DNA of 64,000 nucleotides from Chromobacterium sp. ATCC 53434 (GTDB lineage Bacteria; Pseudomonadota; Gammaproteobacteria; Burkholderiales; Chromobacteriaceae). Shown here one piece after another: positions 1-9,460 of this stretch. The DNA is taken from NCBI RefSeq assembly GCF_002848345.1, contig NZ_CP025429.1, positions 2,232,001 to 2,296,000 of the forward strand, written 5' to 3'. The notes below the pieces were generated by a model that was given only the letters and a program-made list of their open reading frames with translations, was not told the origin of the DNA and did not search any database. The translations under genes and the position numbers were made by a program. Position 1 is the stretch's first letter; the number at the start of each line of letters is the position of its first letter.

Positions 1-624
1 CGTCGCCGTTTCGCCGTCTCGCAGCGCCAGCGGCTTGTTGAACAAGGGGCCGTCCACCACCAGCGTGTGGAACTCGCCCGCCTCGCCGCAGGGATCCACG
101 CCCTCGGCCAGCATGTCTTCTATCAGCTGCCGGTTGAAAGTCCGGCCCAGCCACTTTTCATCCACCAGCGCGGTATTGACCATCACCACGCGGGCGACGA
201 ATCCCGCATTGACGAACGCCCGCGCCAGATCGGCGCGGGCCTGCCGCCACAAAGGCAGGATCGCGCCGAGGCCCGCCTCGGCGCAGACGCCCTCTTCCCA
301 TTCGCGGTGCGCGTCCAGATCGATGTCGCCGAACACCACGGCCTGGACGCCGTCCGCTCTGGCCGCGCGCAAGCGCTCGATGAAGACCTCGCGATAATCA
401 TTCCAGCTCGCCTTCCCCAAACACTGGGGCAGCCCCAATGCCTGAGCCTGAAGCGCCAGCACCTCGGGCCGCGCGCCATGCGAGCGGGAGCGCCCGCCGG
501 TCTCGTCCAGCATGGTCAGCAGCGCCTTCGGCTTGGCGCCGGCCTGGACCGCGCGCCACAGGGCGAGGCAACTGTCCTTGCCGCCGCTCCACGACGCCAG
601 CACCGGCAGATCGCGCAAGATCAC
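1..624 (-). CDS. Dph6-type ATP-pyrophosphatase (adenine nucleotide alpha-hydrolase family), 3' end cut by window
   Basis: The reading frame starts at GTG 624, overlapping the riboflavin synthase stop (GTGA), and stays open to base 1, giving 208 codons with the C-terminus outside the window. The P-loop SGGKDS lies near residues 14-19 (LASWSGGKDSCLALWRA) and is the PP-loop signature of ATP-pyrophosphatases. A later stretch, DPCGEAGEFHTLVVDGP, is typical of the Dph6/DUF71 branch. Family members activate a carbonyl or amide by adenylation; diphthamide synthesis is eukaryotic and archaeal, so the bacterial substrate is unknown. The 4-bp overlap implies translational coupling to ribE. The family call is firm, the role is not. 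Confidence 0.85.
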   Translation of the reverse strand, partial: MILRDLPVLASWSGGKDSCLALWRAVQAGAKPKALLTMLDETGGRSRSHGARPEVLALQAQALGLPQCLGKASWNDYREVFIERLRAARADGVQAVVFGDIDLDAHREWEEGVCAEAGLGAILPLWRQARADLARAFVNAGFVARVVMVNTALVDEKWLGRTFNRQLIEDMLAEGVDPCGEAGEFHTLVVDGPLFNKPLALRDGETAT

Positions 625-1238
625 GCGGCCTGGCCGCGCTGAGCCAGCACGCGCTCGACGGTGTCGACGATGGCCTGGGTCTGCGGGTCTATCTCGATAT
701 TGATCTTGTCGCCCGGCCGGCGGCTGGCGATATTGGTCCGGTTCAACGTTTCCGGAATCAGATGGACGCAGAAGCGGCGACCCTCGACCGCGCCTATCGT
801 CAGACTGATGCCGTCTATTCCGATATAGCCCTTGGTGAACACGTATTTTTCCAGACCGGCCGGCAGCTCGAACCAGACGGTGTGGTTGTTCGGAGATTCC
901 ACGACGTCGGAAACCGCGGCGAGTCCCATTACGTGGCCGGACATCGCGTGGCCGCCGATGTCGTCGCCGAAGCGCGCCGCGCGCTCCACATTGACGCCGT
1001 CGCCGGCCTTCAGCGCGCCCAGATTGGTGACGCGCAGCGTTTCCTGCATCAGATCGAAATGAACGAGGTCGCCGTCGACGCGGGTGACGGTCAGACAGCA
1101 GCCGTTATGGGCCACCGAGGCGCCGAGCTGCAGGCTAGGAAGCATCGCCTGGGGCAGACGGACGATATGGGTGCGGAAATCCTGCTTTTCTTCGATGGCG
1201 ACCACTTCGGCCACGCCCTGGACGATACCGGTGAACAC
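621..1238 (-). CDS. ribE: riboflavin synthase, alpha subunit
   Basis: This 205-residue protein starts MFTGIVQG, the classic riboflavin synthase N-terminus, and contains two lumazine-binding repeats (about 1-95 and 96-195), including the MSGHVMG segment. It dismutates two 6,7-dimethyl-8-ribityllumazine molecules into riboflavin and a pyrimidinedione, the last step of riboflavin synthesis, as a cytosolic trimer. Length matches the family. No other rib gene is in the window. It is the first gene of a two-gene unit with the overlapping ATP-pyrophosphatase downstream. I see no FMN riboswitch in its short leader. Confidence 0.96.
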   Translation of the reverse strand: MFTGIVQGVAEVVAIEEKQDFRTHIVRLPQAMLPSLQLGASVAHNGCCLTVTRVDGDLVHFDLMQETLRVTNLGALKAGDGVNVERAARFGDDIGGHAMSGHVMGLAAVSDVVESPNNHTVWFELPAGLEKYVFTKGYIGIDGISLTIGAVEGRRFCVHLIPETLNRTNIASRRPGDKINIEIDPQTQAIVDTVERVLAQRGQAA

Positions 1239-1313
1239 GGCAAGCTCCTTCGCTTTGATTGTCGTTTGGACGATATTGTAGCCGAACGGCCGTTTTCCAA
1301 TCCGCCGCCGTCA

Positions 1314-1338
1314 TAAAAAAACCGGCCAGCGGCCGGTT
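1314..1338 (-). terminator. intrinsic terminator after the TonB receptor gene
   Basis: On the minus strand an 8-bp stem (AACCGGCC / GGCCGGTT, loop AGC at 1328-1330) is followed by a run of T. It lies 21 bases past the receptor stop and separates it from ribE. Confidence 0.85.
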
Positions 1339-1358
1339 CGGGAATGATGCGCGACGGA

Positions 1359-3602
1359 TCAGAAGCGCCAGGACACGCTGCTGCGGATCGCTCGGCCCAT
1401 GCCTTCGGCGCCCTCGGTCAGATACGGCTGGTAGCTGCGGTTGAACAGATTGTCGACCGACAGCCGCGCCTCCATGCCCTTCAGCGCGGCCTGCTTCGGC
1501 TGCCACACCGCGAACAAGCCCGCCAGCGCGTAACCGTGCTGGGCCGGATAGGCGTAGCTGACCGCCTCCGGATTGACGTTCTGCGGCACGCGGTCCTGGG
1601 CGCGGATGAATTTGCCCTGGGCGCCCAGCGTCAGTCCTATCGGCGCGATAGTGTAGCCGGCCGACAGCACGGCCTTGCGCGGCGGAACGTCCACCATAGG
1701 CTCGTCCTTGCCCCATGGGTCGCGCAGACTGTGGCGGCGCTCGCCGACGATGGACGACAAGGACAGGCCGGCGAAGAAGCCGCGCCACTGATAGCGGCTG
1801 TCGAACTCGAAGCCGTCTATCACATAGCCCGGCAGATTGCGGTAGAAGCCTATCACCGCCGGCAGCGGCGCGCCCGGCGCGTCGCCGCGATTCTGGCCGA
1901 TGCGCTGGCCGATGGCGTCGGTGACGTCCTGGCGGAACCAGGTCAGGCTGGCGGCCAGCTTGTCGCCGGCGGCCAACATGCCGCCGCCGTCGAAGGCCAG
2001 GCCCAGTTTCAGCGCTTTCAGCTTCTCCGGCTGAAGCTGGCGGCTGCTGGCTGTGGTGCTGCCCAGGGTCTGCACGTCGTAGACCTCGTCGGCGTTCGGC
2101 GCGCGCCAGGTGCGGGCGTAGCCGGCGTCCAGCGTCCAGTTCGGCAGGAAGCGCCAGCTGGCGGCCAGTCGCGGCGACCAGCCGGAGAAATGCAGCGGGC
2201 TGTAGTCGTGCCCCTTGGCCGGATTGTTGTAAGTGGAGGCCAGATTTCGCCGGCCGCGCACCTCGATGTCGTCGTAGCGCAGCGACGGCGTCAGGCTGAC
2301 GCCGTCCAGCGGCTTCCATTCATGCACCCAGTAGGCCGACTGCATCGTTTCGCTACCCGGCGGCGAGTAGCGCGGATTCATCAATCCGTAGTTGTAGGTC
2401 TTGTCCTTGGCCTTGCTCGGCATATAGGCCAGCGCGTCGCGGTCCTTGCGCGACCAGCTGGCGCCGACGGTCACGACCTGGCTGGTCCAGCCCTCGCCCA
2501 GACTGGCGACGTTGCGCAGCTCCCATTGCTTGTCGCGCTGGGTCACCCAGCTTTCCTTGCCGAACTGCGAATCGAAGGCAGTGCTGCTGGCGTTGTCGGG
2601 ACGGGTGTCGTGCTGGAAGCGGCGCGACTGGGCGTAGCTCAGCGTCAGGTCCAGCCACGGCATGCGGCTGCTGACGTAGTTCCAGCTGGCGGTCATCGAG
2701 TCTATCCGCTGCTCGCGCCAGACCGTTTTCAGCAGCCAGGCCTCGTCCAAACCGTACTTCTTGATGTCGGACGCCGACGGCGCCGGGATGTCGCCGCGCC
2801 TGGCGGCCCACGGCGTGCGCAACTCGTCGTCCTGGCGCACCAGGCCCAGCTTCAGGCTGTGGCCTTCGGCCGGGCGCCAGCCCAGCTTCAGCATGCCGCC
2901 CTGCTGCTCGCCGCCGGAGAAGCGGTAAGGCGTGCCGTCCGGCTGCACCCCGTCTCCGCCGCGGCTATGCGTGATATAGGCCAGGATGTCGGCCGGCTTG
3001 CCGGCGCCGCCGGCGTAGGCCGCCAGCGACTGGCTGAAACGGTGGCCGTTGTCCTGGTAGCCCAGCTTGGCGAAACCGCCGACGTTGCGGCCCGGCAGCA
3101 GCAACTCGTCCACGCTCTTGGTTTCCGCCTTCACCACGCCGCCGAAGGCGCCGTTGCCGTAGAACGGCGAGTGGCCGCCCTTGATCACCTCCACCGACCC
3201 GAGCAACTCGGGATCGACGAAGGACGTGCCCTGCTGGTATTTGTCGAAGCCCTGGCCGGCGCCGTCCAGATAGACCTGCACCTGCTCGACATCGCCGAAG
3301 CCCCAGACATTGATGGTCTGGCCGCCCGGACGCGGCGAGCCGCCGGCGTTGACGCCCGGCAGCACGTCCAGCACCTCGGCCAGCGACTGGGCCTGCGGGC
3401 GGGCGATCTCCTCCCGGCCGAGCTTGCTGACCGCCGGCGTCAATGGCACGGCGTCGGCGCTGACCTTGACGGTGTCGAGCTGCTGGCCGGCTTCGGCGCC
3501 AAGGGATGGCGAACTGGCGAGACTGAGGGAGAGGACGGTCAGGCAGAATGGGAAAACTGCGGACGGACTGCGGCCATTGGCCATGCTTTTCTGGTGCAAC
3601 AT
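1359..3602 (-). CDS. TonB-dependent outer-membrane receptor, haem/haemoglobin-type
   Basis: From the ATG at 3602 this is a 747-residue protein with a signal peptide (hydrophobic core FPFCLTVLSLSLA), a TonB-box-like segment (DTVKVSA), a plug domain over roughly residues 45-160 (EVLDVLPGVN, then VEVIKGGHSPFYGNGAFGG) and a beta-barrel ending SVSWRF with the terminal Phe of outer-membrane proteins. WRAPNADEVYD resembles the FRAP box of haem/haemoglobin/transferrin receptors; the NPNL box is not obvious, so the ligand could instead be a siderophore. A Fur box lies upstream, implying iron repression. An in-frame TTG at 3641 and an ATG at 3584 are alternative starts; the TTG lies inside the Fur box and is unlikely. 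No TonB, ExbBD or haem-transport genes are adjacent. Confidence 0.9.
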   Translation of the reverse strand: MLHQKSMANGRSPSAVFPFCLTVLSLSLASSPSLGAEAGQQLDTVKVSADAVPLTPAVSKLGREEIARPQAQSLAEVLDVLPGVNAGGSPRPGGQTINVWGFGDVEQVQVYLDGAGQGFDKYQQGTSFVDPELLGSVEVIKGGHSPFYGNGAFGGVVKAETKSVDELLLPGRNVGGFAKLGYQDNGHRFSQSLAAYAGGAGKPADILAYITHSRGGDGVQPDGTPYRFSGGEQQGGMLKLGWRPAEGHSLKLGLVRQDDELRTPWAARRGDIPAPSASDIKKYGLDEAWLLKTVWREQRIDSMTASWNYVSSRMPWLDLTLSYAQSRRFQHDTRPDNASSTAFDSQFGKESWVTQRDKQWELRNVASLGEGWTSQVVTVGASWSRKDRDALAYMPSKAKDKTYNYGLMNPRYSPPGSETMQSAYWVHEWKPLDGVSLTPSLRYDDIEVRGRRNLASTYNNPAKGHDYSPLHFSGWSPRLAASWRFLPNWTLDAGYARTWRAPNADEVYDVQTLGSTTASSRQLQPEKLKALKLGLAFDGGGMLAAGDKLAASLTWFRQDVTDAIGQRIGQNRGDAPGAPLPAVIGFYRNLPGYVIDGFEFDSRYQWRGFFAGLSLSSIVGERRHSLRDPWGKDEPMVDVPPRKAVLSAGYTIAPIGLTLGAQGKFIRAQDRVPQNVNPEAVSYAYPAQHGYALAGLFAVWQPKQAALKGMEARLSVDNLFNRSYQPYLTEGAEGMGRAIRSSVSWRF

Positions 3603-3624
3603 CACGGGGTGGACATTTTTGTAA

Positions 3625-3641
3625 TTGATAATCGTTATCAA
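3625..3641. promoter_or_regulatory. Fur box between the TonB receptor and prfC
   Basis: TTGATAA-TCG-TTATCAA is a perfect 7-bp inverted repeat matching the GATAAT...ATTATC core of Fur operators. It sits 23 bases upstream of the chosen receptor start and 78 bases upstream of divergent prfC. Repression of the receptor in iron-replete cells is the expected effect; an effect on prfC is not implied. Confidence 0.88.
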
Positions 3642-3718
3642 ATATTAACATATAAATTTCATCACCGCCTCAACTCCGGTAAAATGCCCGGTTTTACTGA
3701 ATTCTCAAGCCATCGCCC

Positions 3719-5329
<1,611 letters not shown>

Positions 5330-5332
5330 GGC

Positions 5333-6181
5333 ATGCGGACCATCCTCGACCTGATCGCCTTCCTGCGGGAGAACTACTCGCACGAGATCACCCGCTCGCT
5401 GCTGTTGATCCTGACGCTGCTGATCAGCCGCGTGGCGGTGGACCGGCTGCTGGCGGCCAACAGCCGCGTGCCGGTCGAGGCCCGCCGGCGCTGGTCCATC
5501 AACACCCGCAACGGCCTGTTCGTCACCGGCCTGGCCGGCATAGGCTTCATCTGGGCCAACGAGCTGCAGACGCTGGCCGTGTCGATGCTGGCCTTCGCCG
5601 CGGCGTTGATCCTGGCCACCAAGGAACTGATCATGTGCCTGTCCGGCGGCGTGGTTCGACAGATGTCGAACAGCTACACGCTGGGGGACCACGTCGAAAT
5701 CGGCACGGTGCGCGGCCGGGTGGTCGACATCGGCCTGTTGTCGACCACCGTGATGGAAATCGGCCCCAACCACAGCTCGCACCAGATGACCGGCCGCGCC
5801 CTCACCTTTCCCAACAGCCTGCTGCTGTCGACGCCGGTGATACGGGAAAACTATATGGGCGAGTACGTGATGCACATCATCAACGTGCCGATGGCCTACG
5901 CGGTGCCGCCGACGCAGGCGGAGCGAATGCTGATGTCGGCGGCCGAAGGCGCCTGCCAGTCGCATGTGGAGGTGGCGCGCCGCCACATGGAAGACATGGC
6001 CAAACGCTACCTGGTGGACATTCCGTCGGTGGAGCCGCGCATATCGATACAGCCAGTGGACGAAAAGCGCTATCAGTTGATCCTGCGCATCGCGATTCCG
6101 GCGCGGGAACGGCAACGTATCGAGCAAACCATCCTGCATCGATTCCTGGCCGATTGCTATCCCGTCGTCAATCCGCAATGA
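5333..6181 (+). CDS. MscS-family mechanosensitive ion channel, short form
   Basis: A 282-residue inner-membrane protein with about three N-terminal membrane segments (near 18-35, 60-75 and 82-102) followed by the MscS beta domain (LGDHVEIGTVRGRVVDIGLLSTTV) and an alpha/beta C-terminus. The pore-lining helix AVSMLAFAAALILATKE followed by LSGGVVRQM is less Gly/Ala-patterned than E. coli MscS TM3. Members release solutes under hypo-osmotic shock, but many paralogues have other roles. Translation is probably coupled to prfC, whose stop lies 3 bases upstream. Confidence 0.85.
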   Translation: MRTILDLIAFLRENYSHEITRSLLLILTLLISRVAVDRLLAANSRVPVEARRRWSINTRNGLFVTGLAGIGFIWANELQTLAVSMLAFAAALILATKELIMCLSGGVVRQMSNSYTLGDHVEIGTVRGRVVDIGLLSTTVMEIGPNHSSHQMTGRALTFPNSLLLSTPVIRENYMGEYVMHIINVPMAYAVPPTQAERMLMSAAEGACQSHVEVARRHMEDMAKRYLVDIPSVEPRISIQPVDEKRYQLILRIAIPARERQRIEQTILHRFLADCYPVVNPQ

Positions 6182-6247
6182 ATAGAGCAACAACTCCAAA
6201 CATCGTATACAATTGCGCTATGCGAAGTCCTTCCCAGCCGGTGCCTC

Positions 6248-6892
6248 ATGAGTAAAACCAGAATCAAGACCTACGACCGCATCATCCAAGAGAGCCTGAA
6301 GCTGTTCAACGAACAGGGCGAACGCAGCATCACCACCAACCACATCGCGGCGCATCTGGGCATCAGTCCCGGCAATCTCTACTACCACTTCCGCAACAAG
6401 GAAGAAATCGTCTACCAGATCTTCACGATGTACCGGGAGTTCATCAACCAGCGCCTGGCCGTGCCGGAAGACCGGAAGATGACGGTCGACGATCTGGTCA
6501 ATTACCTAGACACCGCCTTCCTGGCGATGTGGCAGTTCCGCTTCATGTTCTACGACCTGCCGGGGATGCTGGCGCGCAATCCGCAAATGCAGTCGGAGTA
6601 CCACCAGTTCGTCAATACCGAGCTGAAGAACATCCTGGGCGAGCATTTCCGCGAGTTCATCCGTCTTGGCTTGTTGAAAATGGACGAGGAAGACATCGAG
6701 GCGGTCAGCATCAACATCTGGCTGGTGGTGAAGTTCTGGTTCGCCTTCGAGCAGACCTCGCGGCCCAAGGCCCCGATCACCGAGGAGTCGGGCCACCGCG
6801 GCGTGCTGCAGGTGCTGGCATTGCTGAAGCCCTATGTGCAGCCCGAGTACATGCACGCCTTCCGCTCGCTGTGCGAGCGCCACGCCGTCTGA
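6248..6892 (+). CDS. TetR/AcrR-family transcriptional regulator
   Basis: A 214-residue protein with an N-terminal TetR helix-turn-helix over residues 10-57 (the ITTNHIAAHLGIS then GNLYYHFRNKEEI motif) and a helical ligand-binding domain with an aromatic-rich segment (MWQFRFMFYDLPGMLARN). It carries no metabolic neighbour that betrays its ligand: mscS lies upstream and a convergent hypothetical gene downstream. A TATACAAT-like -10 lies 40 bases upstream, so it likely has its own promoter. The effector and targets are unknown. Confidence 0.93.
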   Translation: MSKTRIKTYDRIIQESLKLFNEQGERSITTNHIAAHLGISPGNLYYHFRNKEEIVYQIFTMYREFINQRLAVPEDRKMTVDDLVNYLDTAFLAMWQFRFMFYDLPGMLARNPQMQSEYHQFVNTELKNILGEHFREFIRLGLLKMDEEDIEAVSINIWLVVKFWFAFEQTSRPKAPITEESGHRGVLQVLALLKPYVQPEYMHAFRSLCERHAV

Positions 6893-6910
6893 TACCCGCC
6901 GCCGGCAAGC

Positions 6911-6942
6911 AAAAAAGCCACTCCTCGGAGTGGCTTTTTTTG
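6911..6942. terminator. bidirectional terminator between convergent genes
   Basis: A 9-bp stem (AGCCACTCC / GGAGTGGCT, 2-base loop) is flanked by an A run on the left and a T run on the right. It can serve both the TetR gene on plus and the hypothetical gene on minus. Confidence 0.92.
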
Positions 6943-6955
6943 GCGCGCTGCCGCT

Positions 6956-7312
6956 TCAGGCTGCTGCTGCGGCGGTGCCGGGCACCAGATAACCCAGCAA
7001 TTCGCCATTAGCCAACAACTTGCGCAAATGACTGCCGGGGGCCGAGCCGGAGTACTCCAGCTGCCGCCCTGCGCGACGGGCAACGGTGCCGTCGGCGCAA
7101 ACTTCCATTTCCACTTCGAGATTCCAGAGCGCAGGGCGCGCATCCGGATCCACCGGCTCCAGCGATACGGTCAGCCGGTAGCGGCTGTCGCGGGAATAAA
7201 CGTCGAGCAGGCCGAGCAGGCCCAGGTTGTTGCGGACATCGGCATCATCCGCGTCAAAAGCACCCGCAGAGATGGCCTGCGGAACCAGCACTTCAGGAAA
7301 AGTCGCAGTCAT
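6956..7312 (-). CDS. hypothetical protein, acidic, 118 aa
   Basis: From the ATG at 7312 the protein is 118 residues, acidic and soluble, with no signal peptide or membrane helix. The N-terminal part (FPEVLVPQAISAGAFDADDADVRN) is followed by alternating strands (RYRLTVSLEPVD, ALWNLEVEMEVCADG) and an Ala-rich tail. An in-frame TTG at 7345 would add 11 residues and is less likely. I do not recognise a family. It is convergent with the TetR gene across a shared terminator and stands alone on its strand. Confidence 0.7.
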   Translation of the reverse strand: MTATFPEVLVPQAISAGAFDADDADVRNNLGLLGLLDVYSRDSRYRLTVSLEPVDPDARPALWNLEVEMEVCADGTVARRAGRQLEYSGSAPGSHLRKLLANGELLGYLVPGTAAAAA

Positions 7313-7610
7313 GGCATCTACCCCGAGGGTTTCCCCTCTAAACAAGCTGTTGGATTATTGTTCTTGCCGCCCCGGCTTGACCCAGGGTCTGCAATCCGAC
7401 ATTCATTGATGTCTTCCAGCATCATGCGGATATTTCTCGGCGTAGACAATGGCGCAGCGGGCAATTCCCTGGGCTACTAGACCAAACCTGTCCTTTTGGC
7501 CACTGCTTTCTTGGCGGCCGCGTCACAAGCGCAAGCCATTGATGTCAAATGCATTAAAAATGCACTGAAAACTGCCATCCGCTTAATCATTCGCGCGGCA
7601 AAGCATATGA
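7313..7610. other. intergenic region without a convincing gene
   Basis: About 300 bases upstream of the minus-strand hypothetical gene. It holds a small palindrome at 7550-7564 (TGCATT-AAA-AATGCA) with a TTGACA-like hexamer next to it on the minus strand, but no good -10 at the right spacing. A plus-strand frame through the region (7496-7750) has only a TTG start and runs into the aminotransferase terminator, so I do not call it. Confidence 0.5.
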
Positions 7611-7633
7611 AAACCCCGGCGGATGCCGGGGTT
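7611..7633 (-). terminator. terminator after the aromatic aminotransferase gene
   Basis: A 9-bp stem (AACCCCGGC / GCCGGGGTT with a 4-base loop) is followed on the minus strand by TTTT. It lies 21 bases past the stop at 7654. The U-tract is short. Confidence 0.75.
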
Positions 7634-7653
7634 CGCCCATCGAAAAACGTCGG

Positions 7654-8862
7654 TCAGCCCCGCACCACCGCGGCTATCGCCGTGGCCACGTACTCGACAT
7701 TGCGGCTGTTCAGCGCGGCCAGGCAGATACGCCCGGTGGACACCGCGTAAATGCCGAACTCCTCGCGCAGGCGCTCGACTTGCGCCGCGCTCAGGCCGGT
7801 GTACGAGAACATGCCGCGCTGCTCGGTGATGAAGGAGAAGTCGACGGCGACGCCGCGCGCCCGGATCGCCTCGAGCAGCGCCAGACGCATCGCGCGGATG
7901 CGATCGCGCATGCCGGCCAGCTCGTCCTCCCACTGCTGCCGCAGCTCGGCGCTGGACAGCACGGCGGCGACGATGGCGGCGCCGTGGATCGGCGGATTGG
8001 AGTAATTGGTGCGGATCACGCGCTTCAGCTGGGACATCACGCGAACCGATTCGTCCTTGCCGGCGGTGACGATGGACAGCGCGCCGACCCGCTCGCCGTA
8101 CAGCGAGAAGCTCTTGGAGAAGGAGCTGGCGACGAAGAACTGCAGGCCGGAGCCGGCGAACAGCCGCACTGCCAGCGCGTCGGCGTCGATGCCGTCGGCG
8201 AAGCCCTGATAGGCCATGTCGAGGAAAGGCAACAGACCGCGCTCGCGGCAAATCCTCACCACCTCTTCCCATTGCGCGGCCGACAGGTCGGCGCCGGTGG
8301 GATTATGGCAGCAGGCATGCAGCACGATGACGGAACCGGCGTCCAGCGAGGCCAGGCAGGCCTTCATCGCGGCGAAATCCACGCCGCGGCTGGCCGCGTG
8401 GTAGTACGGGTAGTTCTCCACTTCGAAGCCGGCCGACTCGAACAAGGCGCGGTGGTTTTCCCACGACGGGTCGCTGATATAGACCTTGGACTTCGGGTTC
8501 AGCTTGCGCAGGAAATCGGCGCCTATCTTCAGCGCGCCGGTTCCGCCCAGGGCCTGGGCGGTCACCACGCGGCCGGCGGCCAACAACTCGCTGTCCTGGC
8601 CGAACAGCAGTTTCTGCACCGCCGCATCGTAGGCCGCGCCCCCCTCGATCGGTTGATAGCCGCGCGCCGGCAGCGCTTCCAGCCTGGCCTTCTCGGCGGC
8701 GCGCACCGCGGCCAGCAGCGGGATCTTGCCATTGTCGTCGGAATAGACGCCGACGCCGAGATTCACCTTGGTGTCGCGGCCGTCCGCGTTGAAGGCCTCG
8801 TTCAAACCGAGAATGGGGTCGCGCGGCGCCAGCTCCACGCCGGCGAAGATCGAAGAAGTCAT
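7654..8862 (-). CDS. tyrB: aromatic amino acid / aspartate aminotransferase (class I, PLP)
   Basis: A 402-residue class I aminotransferase from the ATG at 8862, chosen for the GGAG 8 bases upstream; an in-frame start at 8949 would add 29 residues outside the fold. The PLP-binding lysine is K250 in SSFSKSFSLYGERVG, and NPTG is at 187-190. The pattern VNLGVGVYSDDNGKIPLL and the SFSLYGERVG context are those of the Ia subgroup (AspC/TyrB). The enzyme moves the amino group between Glu and aromatic keto acids or oxaloacetate, the last step of Phe and Tyr synthesis. TyrB versus AspC specificity cannot be settled by eye. It is divergent from a small membrane protein gene. Confidence 0.9.
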   Translation of the reverse strand: MTSSIFAGVELAPRDPILGLNEAFNADGRDTKVNLGVGVYSDDNGKIPLLAAVRAAEKARLEALPARGYQPIEGGAAYDAAVQKLLFGQDSELLAAGRVVTAQALGGTGALKIGADFLRKLNPKSKVYISDPSWENHRALFESAGFEVENYPYYHAASRGVDFAAMKACLASLDAGSVIVLHACCHNPTGADLSAAQWEEVVRICRERGLLPFLDMAYQGFADGIDADALAVRLFAGSGLQFFVASSFSKSFSLYGERVGALSIVTAGKDESVRVMSQLKRVIRTNYSNPPIHGAAIVAAVLSSAELRQQWEDELAGMRDRIRAMRLALLEAIRARGVAVDFSFITEQRGMFSYTGLSAAQVERLREEFGIYAVSTGRICLAALNSRNVEYVATAIAAVVRG

Positions 8863-9133
8863 ACCAGGCTCCATTGCTTTGCAGATCGGCCGGCGGCTTG
8901 ACGCCGGCCATAAGAAAAACCGTATCGTGCTGTTGCCTTCCGAATGCAAGGCTGTTCGCTGTCGAACAACAGTCTAACACGAGCGCGCCGGCCGGCGACA
9001 AACCACGACCCCTGGCCGGCACGGCAGGATATTGCGACCGCGCATCGACAAATCCCCATTGGTGGCATAATCAGAAGCATGACGCCGCCCACGCGGCGCT
9101 TTCCTGCCGCTCCATGCCATCCGGAGACACACG

Positions 9134-9412
9134 ATGAAAAAGGGAATCCTGCTGTTTTGGCCGTCGTTCATCATCGCCGTCATCGCCACCGGCGTGTTCT
9201 ACTCCATCTTCGACCCCGCCGAGCTGACGCTGCACGGCCACGCGCTGTTCGCCGACAAGCTGACCGCCTACTCGGTGTTCCTGCTGGTCAGCTGGGCCTT
9301 CGGCGCGCTGAACACGTCCATCGTGCTGCTGCTGGAAAAAAGCGCCCGCGACATCAACGGCTTCACGCCGCCGCCGGCCCAGGCGCCCGAGGAGGAGATT
9401 CCGCTGCCCTGA
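9134..9412 (+). CDS. small inner-membrane protein, 92 aa, unknown function
   Basis: A 92-residue protein with two predicted membrane helices (about 5-26, LLFWPSFIIAVIATGVFYSIF; and 45-67, AYSVFLLVSWAFGALNTSIVLLL) and a Pro/Glu-rich cytosolic tail ending EEEIPLP. The spacing and the FDPAEL loop recall short membrane proteins of betaproteobacteria, but I cannot name a family. A clear Shine-Dalgarno (GGAGA) lies about 10 bases upstream. It stands alone, divergent from tyrB and convergent with the symporter gene across a shared terminator. Confidence 0.8.
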   Translation: MKKGILLFWPSFIIAVIATGVFYSIFDPAELTLHGHALFADKLTAYSVFLLVSWAFGALNTSIVLLLEKSARDINGFTPPPAQAPEEEIPLP

Positions 9413-9427
9413 GCCGCGCCTGGATGC

Positions 9428-9456
9428 AAAAAAGGCCGGACATCGTCCGGCCTTTC
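9428..9456. terminator. bidirectional terminator
   Basis: A 9-bp stem (AAGGCCGGA / TCCGGCCTT, loop CATCG) has A residues on its left and Ts on the right. It lies between the convergent small membrane protein gene and the symporter gene. Confidence 0.88.
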
Positions 9457-9460
9457 CGTT

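Noticed and set aside
1239..1313. FMN riboswitch before ribE
   Set aside because: The leader is too short, and no RFN element pattern is visible.
3639..3641. TTG as an upstream start for the TonB receptor
   Set aside because: It falls within the Fur box and adds 13 residues before a normal signal peptide.
7496..7750. Small plus-strand frame before the aminotransferase terminator
   Set aside because: It has only a TTG start, no good SD, and runs into the 3' end of tyrB.
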